Source: an uncultured Lachnospiraceae bacterium (GTDB lineage: Bacteria; Bacillota; Clostridia; Lachnospirales; Lachnospiraceae). Taken from it: a stretch of 64,000 bases of DNA. The stretch spans positions 51,469 to 115,468 of the forward strand of contig CAJUDM010000015.1 in the NCBI GenBank assembly GCA_910584915.1, written 5' to 3'. Within the stretch, counting starts at the first letter, position 1. Every line of letters starts with the position of its first letter. The position numbers and the translations under genes were made by a program. Shown one piece after another: positions 50,237-58,724 of this stretch. Below the pieces are notes generated by a model. That model did not search any database. It saw only the letters and a program-made list of their open reading frames with translations, and had not been told where the DNA came from.

Positions 50237-51508
50237 CTACTTCATCACCGCCGCAGTGTGCTCCACATAGATCTGCTGGATTGCATCGATACGACCCAGT
50301 CCCACGATCTGTGTTTTCACACTCTCAAAACTGCCGGACGCTTTGAATATGCTCGCCCAGGAATCTTCCTCTTCCCCCGCCATATCGTTGTTGGCATGGT
50401 CGCCGGCTACCACCATCAGCGGGCGAAGGATCACCTTTGTACAGCCAGCCTCCGCGAGAGCCTCCATCACCGCCTCACAGGAAGTCTCCTCAGGCTCTCC
50501 TTCCACCGTTCCGATAAACACGTTGTCATACCCCAGTTCTTTCATCTGGGACTGCATCTGGGTGTAGGAAACCTTCGCCGTGTGGGATGTGCCGTGTCCT
50601 AACAACACAAACGCCGCACCATCTTCCTTCGCCGCCTCCAGGCTGTCATACCCTGCGTCTCTTACCGCTTCCTCCGTCACAGCCTTCGCCACCGCCTCTT
50701 TGTCCGCGTTGATCACTGACGCGTCCGCGCCGACCTCCCCGAGAAGAGGCTCCGCGATCTTCACCGTCTCAAACTTGTCACGGTATGCCTCCACGCTCTC
50801 TGTCAGTTCATCGTACTCCGCGCCGTGCATCAGATGCGTGGGCTGTACCACCAGATTCTTCACGCCATTTTGGACGGCGCGCTCAAGCGCCTGATCCATG
50901 TTGTCAATGAACTCCCCGTCCCGCGCCTGCACATGGTTGATAATGATCTGCGCGGTAAACGCCCTTCTCACGAACCAGTCGGGATTTGCTTCCTGTATGG
51001 CATCTTCGATTCCTTTGATATCATCCACACGGCTGTCATTAAAGGAAGTGCCGAAGCTGACCACCAGAATCTCCTTTTCACCGATCTCATCCTGATTGCG
51101 CGGATCATCTTTTGAGGCGTCACCCGTGTCTCTGCTAAAATAGTCGAAATCGGCGTTTTCCCCCTCCACCAGTTCTCTCTGAGCATCCGTGAGTGCATCC
51201 CACGCCGCCTTTGCCTGTGCGCACTGCTCATCGGTATCCTCCGTCCTCGTCTGCACATAGATCGCATCGATTAGCGCCGCCACATTGTCCGCAGCCTCCT
51301 GATCGCTTCCGGTTTCCTCCCCGGCTGACGCTCCTTCCGCCTCCTCCGCGGCCGCCTCGCTCTCCTGATCGGACGCCGCGCTGTCACTTTGTTCCTCCGT
51401 CTGCGCAGCGCCGTCCGCAGATGTCTGTGCATCTCCCCCACAGCCTGTGAGCACCGTACAGCAGATCAGGGCGCCTGTCAATAATGCGGCAATACATTTC
51501 TTTTTCAT
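50237..51508 (-). CDS. cbiK: Lipoprotein-type anaerobic cobalt chelatase CbiK
   Basis: A 423-residue protein with a lipoprotein signal (LTGCGG), an acidic Ala/Glu-rich linker to about residue 85, a short alpha-helical domain (about 75-130) and a class II chelatase domain (about 145-420). The chelatase part has ILVVSFGTSFNDSR, VVQPTHLMHGAEYD, FVLLGHGTSHTAKV and RPLMVVAGDHANNDM, with the metal-binding histidines. It inserts cobalt into sirohydrochlorin or factor II. AAAGGAGAGG precedes the ATG at 51506-51508; the frame upstream is non-coding. Outside location implies a role in metal or tetrapyrrole handling at the membrane, as for the periplasmic CbiK of Desulfovibrio, rather than ordinary cytoplasmic synthesis. 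First gene after the cobalamin riboswitch. Confidence 0.9.
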   Translation of the reverse strand: MKKKCIAALLTGALICCTVLTGCGGDAQTSADGAAQTEEQSDSAASDQESEAAAEEAEGASAGEETGSDQEAADNVAALIDAIYVQTRTEDTDEQCAQAKAAWDALTDAQRELVEGENADFDYFSRDTGDASKDDPRNQDEIGEKEILVVSFGTSFNDSRVDDIKGIEDAIQEANPDWFVRRAFTAQIIINHVQARDGEFIDNMDQALERAVQNGVKNLVVQPTHLMHGAEYDELTESVEAYRDKFETVKIAEPLLGEVGADASVINADKEAVAKAVTEEAVRDAGYDSLEAAKEDGAAFVLLGHGTSHTAKVSYTQMQSQMKELGYDNVFIGTVEGEPEETSCEAVMEALAEAGCTKVILRPLMVVAGDHANNDMAGEEEDSWASIFKASGSFESVKTQIVGLGRIDAIQQIYVEHTAAVMK

Positions 51509-51623
51509 GTTTTCCTCTCCTTTTCCTCTGATTTCACAGAGATCATGTGATTTGTGCACTCCTGTGCAGCCATGCAGGGAAGAACCATCTTCCCCTGCGC
51601 AGAACAAAGAGCTCAGCTTGCCG

Positions 51624-51711
51624 GACTCTCGCGGCAGTCGCCAATGGATATCCAGGGCGAACAAATTCGCCTGCAAGCACGGCTGCCCGGCTCGTTGTCC
51701 GCAGAAATAAA
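51624..51711 (+). repeat. Dispersed repeat family A, copy 3
   Basis: Same blocks as copies 1 and 2, with the hairpin GGCGAA-CAAA-TTCGCC. It lies in the riboswitch leader between the terminator hairpin and cbiK and ends at the terminator's T tract. Confidence 0.8.
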
Positions 51712-51740
51712 AAAATCCCTTACCGCCACGGTAAAGGATT
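51704..51740 (-). terminator. Terminator of the cobalamin riboswitch leader
   Basis: On the minus strand AATCCTTTACCG and CGGTAAGGGATT pair (one G-T) around TGG and are followed by TTTTTTTATTTC. Upstream, between it and the aptamer, AAATTGCC-5-GGCAATTT (51760-51780) forms another stem that could take part in switching. Confidence 0.85.
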
Positions 51741-51834
51741 CCTGCGCAAATAAACCTCCAAATTGCCTTTTCGGCAATTTGCAGTGAAAGACGTACAGCC
51801 AGTTACTCGTGGCATGAAACAAAAGTTTCCGTAC

Positions 51835-52041
51835 AGCATCCAGGCAGGTCTCCCGACTTAAAGATCCAGATTTATAAACATTTATAAACCATCGCATCAG
51901 CCATCTTCCCGGGAAAATATTTTCCCAGTGATATGGCGGCGTCAGCTCTCTTATCACGGTGACGAGTTCGTACAGGATTTCCACCTGTTTCCCTTTTCAC
52001 CAAAACCAATGCCTTCCGCATTGTTCTGACACCTGAATGCT
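51835..52041 (-). promoter_or_regulatory. Cobalamin riboswitch
   Basis: P1 is closed by AGCATTCAGG and CCTGGATGCT. Inside, on the minus strand, are GGGAAACAGGTGGAAATCCTGTACG, the CGCCGCCATATCACTGGGA region (equivalent of the GCCACTG core) and the conserved 3' block AAGTCGGGAGACCTGCC. It stands between a good promoter and the terminator in front of cbiK, so adenosylcobalamin should repress the 23-kb cobalamin locus. Confidence 0.92.
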
Positions 52042-52059
52042 ATTTATGTAATTGTTCAA

Positions 52060-52087
52060 AGTATATCACATTTCTGACTGATGTCAA
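52060..52087 (-). promoter_or_regulatory. Promoter of the cobalamin operon
   Basis: Minus-strand TTGACA (52082-52087), 16 bases, TATACT (52060-52065), ending about 20 bases before the riboswitch. Confidence 0.8.
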
Positions 52088-52141
52088 TAAGGACAAATTT
52101 TCGTATTTGCCTTTTTATGATTTATTTGTGATCATTTGTAT

Positions 52142-54289
52142 CTATTCCTCAATAACATCCTCCATCCCGTAATAATCCCACACCTCTGTCCCCCGGAAAT
52201 ATTCTTTGTCAATAAGGCAGGATTCCTGCTGCAGATCGTATTTCGACCAGACTCCCACCTCTACGCCCTCCTGTACTATTTGAAGAGATATGGAGCCCTC
52301 CTTTTCCTCAAAATAACCTTCAGTCGTATCCGCTTTCTCCCAGCGCTTTTCGATGGCTTCCCTGCACTGCTCTTTTTCCTCTGCTGTTATGGCTTCCCGG
52401 CTCAGCGCATCATTGGACCAGTCCTCAAAAATCTGCAGAAACTCCTCTTTTTCCAGAAGGCCCGGCACCGTCACATACTCGCCGCTCAGCTTATCCACCA
52501 TGACCGGCATCCATATGCGCACCGTATTGTCATGCAATGGCCTGACATCCATCACCACCACTCCGCTGACCAGACGCCCGTTGTAAAAAACAGGATCTGC
52601 CTCTATACCGAGCTTTGTATCTTTGTCCTGACAGTATTGCGCAAAAGTCTGAACCAGCTCATACTCTTTCTCCCATATCAGGCTGTTGATACGGTGCTCC
52701 ATCATCAAATTTTCACAGCAATACTGAAAACTGTCACTAAAATAGTAAATCCCGGTTCCATCCGGCATAAAGATATCTTCCCCCAACTGCCAGCGTCCTT
52801 CCCGATAATCCTGTGGTATATTGTCAGAAAAATAGTACAGCATTTTCGTCCTGCCGTAATTTTCAGTATCTCCTGCCAGCAGAGAATTATCGCCAGAATC
52901 TCTGTAATAGGAACGCAACATATAAAAATCCTTATACTCCTCATCATACTGAAACCTGAGCAGTGCGTTCGTAAAAGGAGAGCGCCCCACAAAATATTCC
53001 AACTGCAATATTCCCTCATCGACGAATGTCACTTCTGTCAGGACAAGCGCCGTATCCCAGTATTCGATACTGTCCGACAACTGTATCTGTTCATAGCCGC
53101 CATCCTCCGAGGATAAAAGCAGCCAAAACTCTGATGCATAATACTCTGATATCAGTTCATACGGACTCCAGTCCGTATATCGCCGTTCCTCCTCGTAATC
53201 GTCCGGATACAAAACCGCGACATAGTCCATCCTGCCGTCGCGGTTTAAGTCACTGACCGCAATATCAACCCACCCGTTTTTTCCGTGCAATAAACTGTAC
53301 CCCGCCGGTTTATACCTCTCCACGATATCCACAGAAGCTTCACTGACCGGCAGCTGACAGTCGATCCGCCTCGCCTGCTCCCGCAGGAATGCGGCGATAC
53401 AACTCTCCTTCTCCTCTGTCCCATCGACAAACAGCTTCTCCCCTCTATCGATCCGATACAGAAAATCCCCGCCGTACCAGAATTCCTGCGCCTCACCGCC
53501 TGTTTTCTTCGCCAAATACTGCTCCGCCTCCTGCCTGCGAAGTTCCTTCTCTTCCTCTATATCCGTCCTTCCGTCATCATAAACATAATCCACCCTGCTG
53601 TAGCGCAGTGCATCCTCATTCACAATATAGTCCGGCAGATCCTTCTCGCTTTTGCTCTCCGTCTGAAAGCTGAACCACAGACTGCCGTCCGAGAGAAGCC
53701 GGCACTCAAACCTGTGCTTCTCCTTCTTCTCGCCGTCTCTCATCACTATCTGAAAGGCGCTCGTTCCGCCCTCGCCGTACTCCGCCCGCAGGACACCGTA
53801 ATAGGATTCGGAAAACATATAGACAGTACTGAGTTCTTCCCAATAAATGCCGCCATCCTTTTCCTGATCGCGGTTCTCGGTCAATTCACTGTTTCCCGAC
53901 AGTTCACGATCTTCATACAGTTTATAGCTCTCCGACAGTTCACGGCTTTCGGACAGCATCCGGTCCAGTTTTTCTATGGAGCGGGCATATGATTCCCTTT
54001 GCTCCTCTAAAAGTTTATTCTCCTCCAAAAGAGCCTGCTCCGCACCCGGATTGCCTTGCGCCGGTTCTGTCTTTGCAGATTCTGCCGCTTCCCCTGCTCC
54101 GATGACAGCGCCTGACCCGTCTTCCGGCTTATTTCCCGCCGTACCGTCTGTTTTCCCGCAGGCAGTGGACAATAATGCGCAGAGCAGAAATACAACGGCG
54201 AAAATCCGTGTTTTTCCCGCGAGATGTCTTTTTAACATATTCTGCAGTTCTTTGTCTTCGTTGTGGATATCTCCGATCACATAGTGCAT
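52142..54289 (-). CDS. Large lipoprotein with hybrid N-terminus
   Basis: About 715 residues. The first 17 codons (MHYVIGDIHNEDKELQN) copy the start of the metallophosphatase gene at 55.4 kb. Then follow the signal-like KTRIFAVVFLLCALLSTAC (lipobox LSTAC), an acidic linker and a coiled-coil region (ALLEENKLLEEQRESYARSIEKL...). A large unrecognised region with a VSDLNRDGRMDYVAVLYP segment, like FG-GAP/EF-hand calcium loops, completes it. The original start was probably the internal ATG at 54236-54238, which has a poor ribosome binding site. The hybrid start at 54289 has GAGGG at good spacing. Extracytoplasmic; function unknown. Confidence 0.75.
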   Translation of the reverse strand: MHYVIGDIHNEDKELQNMLKRHLAGKTRIFAVVFLLCALLSTACGKTDGTAGNKPEDGSGAVIGAGEAAESAKTEPAQGNPGAEQALLEENKLLEEQRESYARSIEKLDRMLSESRELSESYKLYEDRELSGNSELTENRDQEKDGGIYWEELSTVYMFSESYYGVLRAEYGEGGTSAFQIVMRDGEKKEKHRFECRLLSDGSLWFSFQTESKSEKDLPDYIVNEDALRYSRVDYVYDDGRTDIEEEKELRRQEAEQYLAKKTGGEAQEFWYGGDFLYRIDRGEKLFVDGTEEKESCIAAFLREQARRIDCQLPVSEASVDIVERYKPAGYSLLHGKNGWVDIAVSDLNRDGRMDYVAVLYPDDYEEERRYTDWSPYELISEYYASEFWLLLSSEDGGYEQIQLSDSIEYWDTALVLTEVTFVDEGILQLEYFVGRSPFTNALLRFQYDEEYKDFYMLRSYYRDSGDNSLLAGDTENYGRTKMLYYFSDNIPQDYREGRWQLGEDIFMPDGTGIYYFSDSFQYCCENLMMEHRINSLIWEKEYELVQTFAQYCQDKDTKLGIEADPVFYNGRLVSGVVVMDVRPLHDNTVRIWMPVMVDKLSGEYVTVPGLLEKEEFLQIFEDWSNDALSREAITAEEKEQCREAIEKRWEKADTTEGYFEEKEGSISLQIVQEGVEVGVWSKYDLQQESCLIDKEYFRGTEVWDYYGMEDVIEE

Positions 54290-54294
54290 TTCCA

Positions 54295-54666
54295 TCACCC
54301 TCTATTCCATATTTCCTCTATGATGCACTGATGTCTTTTAGATTCTTTATCATAATTAATTTCCACCGGTTCATCCGCCAACATCTGAGTGACAGCCTTT
54401 TAGGTTCCAGTATCCCACTCGTCCGCCAGGAATATAAATTTTTCTCCTGTCACCTGACAGATCATATCCAGACATAACGCCGGATCTTTTCCAAAATAAT
54501 CATTAAAATTCACACAGATTACATTGTAGGCGTTCAAATGCTGATTTTTACCGGTTCCTTTCTTCTGTTTATACCTTATATCTTTTCTTCTTTTTTTCAA
54601 CAACCATTTAGAAGAAGAATTGAAAGAAGCAGACTCCCCTGCCGGTTTATTTTCCTGGAACAGAAT
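54295..54666 (-). pseudogene. Internally deleted AAA-ATPase/PD-(D/E)XK family gene
   Basis: One frame encodes KNQHLNAYNVICVNFNDYF and GEKFIFLADEWDT (Walker B-like) and stops at 54400. After it another stretch reads INYDKESKRHQCIIEEI, the C-terminal end of the same family, stopping at 54295-54297. Everything between (several hundred residues, including the nuclease core) is missing. The stop overlaps the GTG/ATG cluster at the start of the downstream lipoprotein gene. Confidence 0.7.
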
Positions 54667-54700
54667 AATATCCCGGATTGCTCAGATCCCATAACTGACA

Positions 54701-55396
54701 TCACTCATAAAACCGCTCCCCGCTCTCCAGACACATACATGCCAGCCTTCCGCTCTCAAAACCGCAGCCGCAGTCCATCATATAAACATTGCCCTTTTCA
54801 TTGCGCCAAACAGATATATTTTCTTCATCGAGGTATCGCCCCGGAAACACGGCAAAATTACTTGTATTGCTGTGGCCGCAAAATGAGATATACCCCGGGA
54901 AACCATCCCTCGCAAACCGCTCGTAGTCCAGTCCGCCCATCAGATAATGATCCTTCTTTTTCCACTTTCCGGGCGGGAATGTCATGGCATGGGCAAACAG
55001 ATAGCTCTTTCCCTCCAGTTCCAGTTTCTCCTGAAGGGGAAACCCGCTCACAAAATCCGCGAGCTGCAGCAGATCCACGGGCGTGAGCCTTCGCTGCAGC
55101 ATGGCGAAGGACTCATACACATAAGGCCAGCAACCTCCCTGCTTCCGCTCCGGAAGCCCCTCGAAATATCTGATATAATCCGCCAGCCACTGATCATGGT
55201 TCCCCCGCACCACCGTACAGCGCTCTTCAAGTCCCAGAACCGTAAAATAAACGCCCGCCGGATTTGCATTCTCCCCGCCCCTGTCAAAGAGATCGCCCAA
55301 CAGATAGAGACGGTCGTTTTCCCCGAAGGAAATCTTCTGTAACAGATTCTGCAGTTTTCTGTTTTCATTGTGGATATCACCGATCACATAATGCAT
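54701..55396 (-). CDS. Serine/threonine-type metallophosphatase
   Basis: A 231-residue calcineurin-like phosphoesterase with the metal motifs GDIHNE (6-11), LLGDLFDRGG, VRGNHDQW, FAHAM and CGHSNTS, as in PrpE/PP2A-like bacterial phosphatases or ApaH-type hydrolases. Cytoplasmic, no signal peptide. GAGAGAGAGAA precedes the ATG. Its first about 54 bases are duplicated at the start of the lipoprotein gene downstream. A hairpin terminator from carB precedes it. Confidence 0.9.
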   Translation of the reverse strand: MHYVIGDIHNENRKLQNLLQKISFGENDRLYLLGDLFDRGGENANPAGVYFTVLGLEERCTVVRGNHDQWLADYIRYFEGLPERKQGGCWPYVYESFAMLQRRLTPVDLLQLADFVSGFPLQEKLELEGKSYLFAHAMTFPPGKWKKKDHYLMGGLDYERFARDGFPGYISFCGHSNTSNFAVFPGRYLDEENISVWRNEKGNVYMMDCGCGFESGRLACMCLESGERFYE

Positions 55397-55446
55397 TTCT
55401 CTCTCTCCCGCAAAATCTCTATATAGCGCTCAAGCATCCGCTGTCC

Positions 55447-55480
55447 AAACACAGCAGGGGCTCCCGCCCCTGCTGTGTTT
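55447..55480. terminator. Terminator after carB
   Basis: AAACACAGCAGGGG and CCCCTGCTGTGTTT are perfect 14-base arms with a six-base loop. On the plus strand a T-rich ATTTTAC follows; on the carB (minus) side only three T remain beyond the GC stem, so it is better in the plus direction but lies correctly 20 bases after carB. Confidence 0.75.
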
Positions 55481-55499
55481 ATTTTACAATATATTTATC

Positions 55500-58400
55500 T
55501 TACTTTCCTCTCTTCGCGATCGTCGCGATATCCACAAGCGTCAGGCTGCCGCCCTGCCTCTCCTTGTTCTCCAGACTGGTCACCAGCGCTCTCGCTGTAT
55601 CCATCGCCGTGATACAGTTCACACCGGTCTCGATGGCGTTGCGGCGGATCAGGAAACCGTCTCTTGATTTATCCCTGCCCTGTGTCGGCGTATCGATGAC
55701 AAGATCGATCTTGTGGCCCAGGATCAGATCCATCACGGTCGGTGATTCCTGAGAGATCTTGTTGACTTTCCTCGCCTTCACACCGGCTTCGTTTAACGCC
55801 GCCGCGGTGCTCCTCGTGGCATAGATGATATATCCGAGCTTCTCAAAACGCCGCCCGATCTCGATGGCTTCGCCCTTGTCCGCATCCTTCACGGTGATGA
55901 TCATCTGCTTGTACTTCGGCAGGTCCACGCCAGCCCCCAGAAAGGCTTTGTAGAGCGCCTCGTCAAAGGTGTCCGCGATCCCTAAGCATTCCCCGGTGGA
56001 TTTCATCTCAGGTCCCAGGGATATCTCCGCCCCCCGGATCTTCTCGAAGGAGAATACCGGCATTTTGATTGCCACATAGTCCGCCGCCTTCTGCAAGCCC
56101 GGTTCGTAGCCAAGGTCACGGATCTTTTTGCCCAGGATCACCTCCGTCGCAAGATCCACGATGGGGATGCCCGTCACCTTGCTGATGTAGGGCACCGTGC
56201 GGGAGGATCTGGGATTGACCTCGATCACATAGACTTCATCCCCCACCGCGATAAACTGGATGTTGATCAGCCCGATCACATGCAGCGCCTTCGCAAGGCG
56301 CCTCGAATACTCCGCGATGGTCTCCTTCACTTTCTCGCTGACCGTGTACGCCGGATAGACCGAGATGGAATCGCCGGAATGCACGCCGGTCCGCTCGATA
56401 TGTTCCATAATACCCGGGATCAGGATATCCGTCCCGTCGCAGACTGCGTCCACCTCCAGCTCTTTTCCCTGCAAATATTTATCTACCAGGATCGGATGCT
56501 CCTGAGAGTAGCGGTTGATGACCGCCATAAACTCTTCGATCTCCGCGTCGGAGATAGCGATCTGCATGCCCTGGCCGCCCAGCACATAGGAAGGCCGCAC
56601 GAGCACCGGATAGCCCAGTCTGTTTGCCACCTCCTTCGCCTCCGCGGCGGTGAATACCGTGCCGCCCGCCGCCCTGGGGATCTCCGTCTCCTGCAAGATC
56701 CGGTCGAACAGCTCCCTGTCCTCCGCGGCGTCCACATCCTCCGCCTTGGTGCCCAGGATCGGCACGCCCATCTTCATCAGATCCTCCGTCAGTTTGATCG
56801 CCGTCTGGCCGCCGAACTGCACCACCGCGCCGTCAGGCTTCTCCAGCCTCACGATATTTTCCACATCCTCCGGCGTCAACGGCTCAAAATACAGCTTGTC
56901 CGCGATGTCAAAGTCCGTGGACACCGTCTCCGGATTATTGTTTACGATGATCGTCTCATAGCCCGCCCGGGAGAATGCCCAGGTGGCATGGACGGAACAG
57001 TAGTCGAACTCGATGCCCTGTCCGATCCGGATCGGTCCTGAACCGAGCACCAGCACCTTCTTTCGATCCTTCGTCTCCTTCGCCTCGTTCTCTCCGCCGT
57101 AGACAGAGTAATAGTAGGGTGTCTGCGCCTCAAACTCGGCGGCACAGGTATCCACCATCTTATAGGAAGCCGTGATATCATTCTCAAACCGTCTCTTCTT
57201 AATTTCTTCCGCTGTCAGTCCGGTGAGCCCCGCGATCACCGTATCCGGGAATTCCATCCGCTTTGCCTCCCGCAGCGTCTCCGTCGTCAGAGCGGTTCCC
57301 TCCCTCTCAAGCGCTTCCTCCATCTCGGTCAGAATGGCGATCTTATCGATAAACCATTTGTCCACCATGGTGATATCGTAGATCGTGTCATAGTCGATTC
57401 CCTTTCTCACAGCCTCCGCGATCAGGAATATTCTCTGATCGTCCACGATCTTCATGCGCTCGATCAGTTCCTCTTTAGACAGCGCAGAGAAATCATAACT
57501 CCGCAGACAGTCCACATGCTGTTCCAGTGAGCGCAGCGCCTTCATCAGCGCCCCCTCGAAGCTGTCGCAGATGCTCATCACCTCGCCGGTCGCCTTCATC
57601 TGCGTGGTCAGCGTCCGCTTCGCGGTCAGGAACTTGTCAAAAGGCAGCCTCGGAATCTTCACGACACAATAATCGATTGCCGGCTCAAAGCTGGCGTAGG
57701 TCTTGCCGGTGATCGCGTTTTTGATCTCATCCAGCGTATAACCCAGGGCGATCTTGGACGCCACCTTCGCGATCGGATAACCTGTCGCCTTGGAGGCAAG
57801 CGCCGAAGAGCGGCTCACTCTCGGATTCACCTCGATCACACAGTACTCAAAACTGGTCGGATGCAGGGCAAACTGCACGTTGCAGCCGCCGGTGATCTCC
57901 AGCTCATTGATGATATTGAGCGCCGCGCTGCGCAGCATCTGAAATTCCTTGTCTCCCAGAGTCTGGGAGGGCGCTACCACGATGGAGTCCCCGGTGTGGA
58001 CGCCGACAGGATCGACGTTTTCCATGCTGCATATCGTGATGCAGTTGCCCATGCAGTCCCGCATCGCCTCAAACTCGATCTCTTTCCAGCCCGCGATACA
58101 GCGCTCCACCAGTACCTGCCCCACTCTCGAGAGCCGCAGCCCGTTCTCCAGAATCTCCTCGAGCTGCACCTGATTGTGGGCGATGCCGCCGCCGGAGCCG
58201 CCCAGCGTGTAGGCGGGCCTTAACACCACCGGATAGCCGATCTTCGCCGCGAAATCCACGCCGTCCTGAATATTCTCCACCACCAAAGAGGGCGCACAGG
58301 GCTCCCCGATCTTCTCCATGGTCTCCTTGAACTCCAGGCGGTCCTCCGCCTTTTTGATGGTCTTTGCCGTGGTCCCCAAAAGCCGCACATTGTGTGCCGA

Positions 58401-58724
58401 AAGGAAACCGGACTCCTCCAGTTCCATACCGAGGTTCAGCCCCGCCTGTCCGCCCAGCGTCGGAAGCACCGAGTCGGGCTTCTCCTTCTCGATGATCTGC
58501 TCTAACACCTTCACGGTCAACGGCTCGATATACACCCTGTCCGCAATATCTCCGTCTGTCATGATCGTGGCGGGATTGGAGTTCACCAGCACGACCTCCA
58601 TCCCCTCCTCCTTCAGGGAACGGCATGCCTGTGTGCCTGCGTAGTCAAATTCCGCCGCCTGTCCGATCACAATAGGACCGGAACCGATCACCAGTACCTT
58701 TTTTACCTCCGGATTTCTAGGCAT
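55500..58724 (-). CDS. carB: Carbamoyl-phosphate synthase large subunit
   Basis: A 1074-residue enzyme making carbamoyl phosphate for pyrimidine and arginine synthesis. Two ATP-grasp halves (each starting with KKVLVIGSGPIVIGQA or KVLVLGSGPIRIGQG) and a C-terminal MGS-like regulatory domain (about 940-1070). PRVSRSSALASKATGYPIA and the RSSRTVPYISK repeat are intact. Its start lies eight bases inside carA (GGAGGGATGGAAC upstream). Full length for the family; no insertion. Confidence 0.97.
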   Translation of the reverse strand: MPRNPEVKKVLVIGSGPIVIGQAAEFDYAGTQACRSLKEEGMEVVLVNSNPATIMTDGDIADRVYIEPLTVKVLEQIIEKEKPDSVLPTLGGQAGLNLGMELEESGFLSAHNVRLLGTTAKTIKKAEDRLEFKETMEKIGEPCAPSLVVENIQDGVDFAAKIGYPVVLRPAYTLGGSGGGIAHNQVQLEEILENGLRLSRVGQVLVERCIAGWKEIEFEAMRDCMGNCITICSMENVDPVGVHTGDSIVVAPSQTLGDKEFQMLRSAALNIINELEITGGCNVQFALHPTSFEYCVIEVNPRVSRSSALASKATGYPIAKVASKIALGYTLDEIKNAITGKTYASFEPAIDYCVVKIPRLPFDKFLTAKRTLTTQMKATGEVMSICDSFEGALMKALRSLEQHVDCLRSYDFSALSKEELIERMKIVDDQRIFLIAEAVRKGIDYDTIYDITMVDKWFIDKIAILTEMEEALEREGTALTTETLREAKRMEFPDTVIAGLTGLTAEEIKKRRFENDITASYKMVDTCAAEFEAQTPYYYSVYGGENEAKETKDRKKVLVLGSGPIRIGQGIEFDYCSVHATWAFSRAGYETIIVNNNPETVSTDFDIADKLYFEPLTPEDVENIVRLEKPDGAVVQFGGQTAIKLTEDLMKMGVPILGTKAEDVDAAEDRELFDRILQETEIPRAAGGTVFTAAEAKEVANRLGYPVLVRPSYVLGGQGMQIAISDAEIEEFMAVINRYSQEHPILVDKYLQGKELEVDAVCDGTDILIPGIMEHIERTGVHSGDSISVYPAYTVSEKVKETIAEYSRRLAKALHVIGLINIQFIAVGDEVYVIEVNPRSSRTVPYISKVTGIPIVDLATEVILGKKIRDLGYEPGLQKAADYVAIKMPVFSFEKIRGAEISLGPEMKSTGECLGIADTFDEALYKAFLGAGVDLPKYKQMIITVKDADKGEAIEIGRRFEKLGYIIYATRSTAAALNEAGVKARKVNKISQESPTVMDLILGHKIDLVIDTPTQGRDKSRDGFLIRRNAIETGVNCITAMDTARALVTSLENKERQGGSLTLVDIATIAKRGK

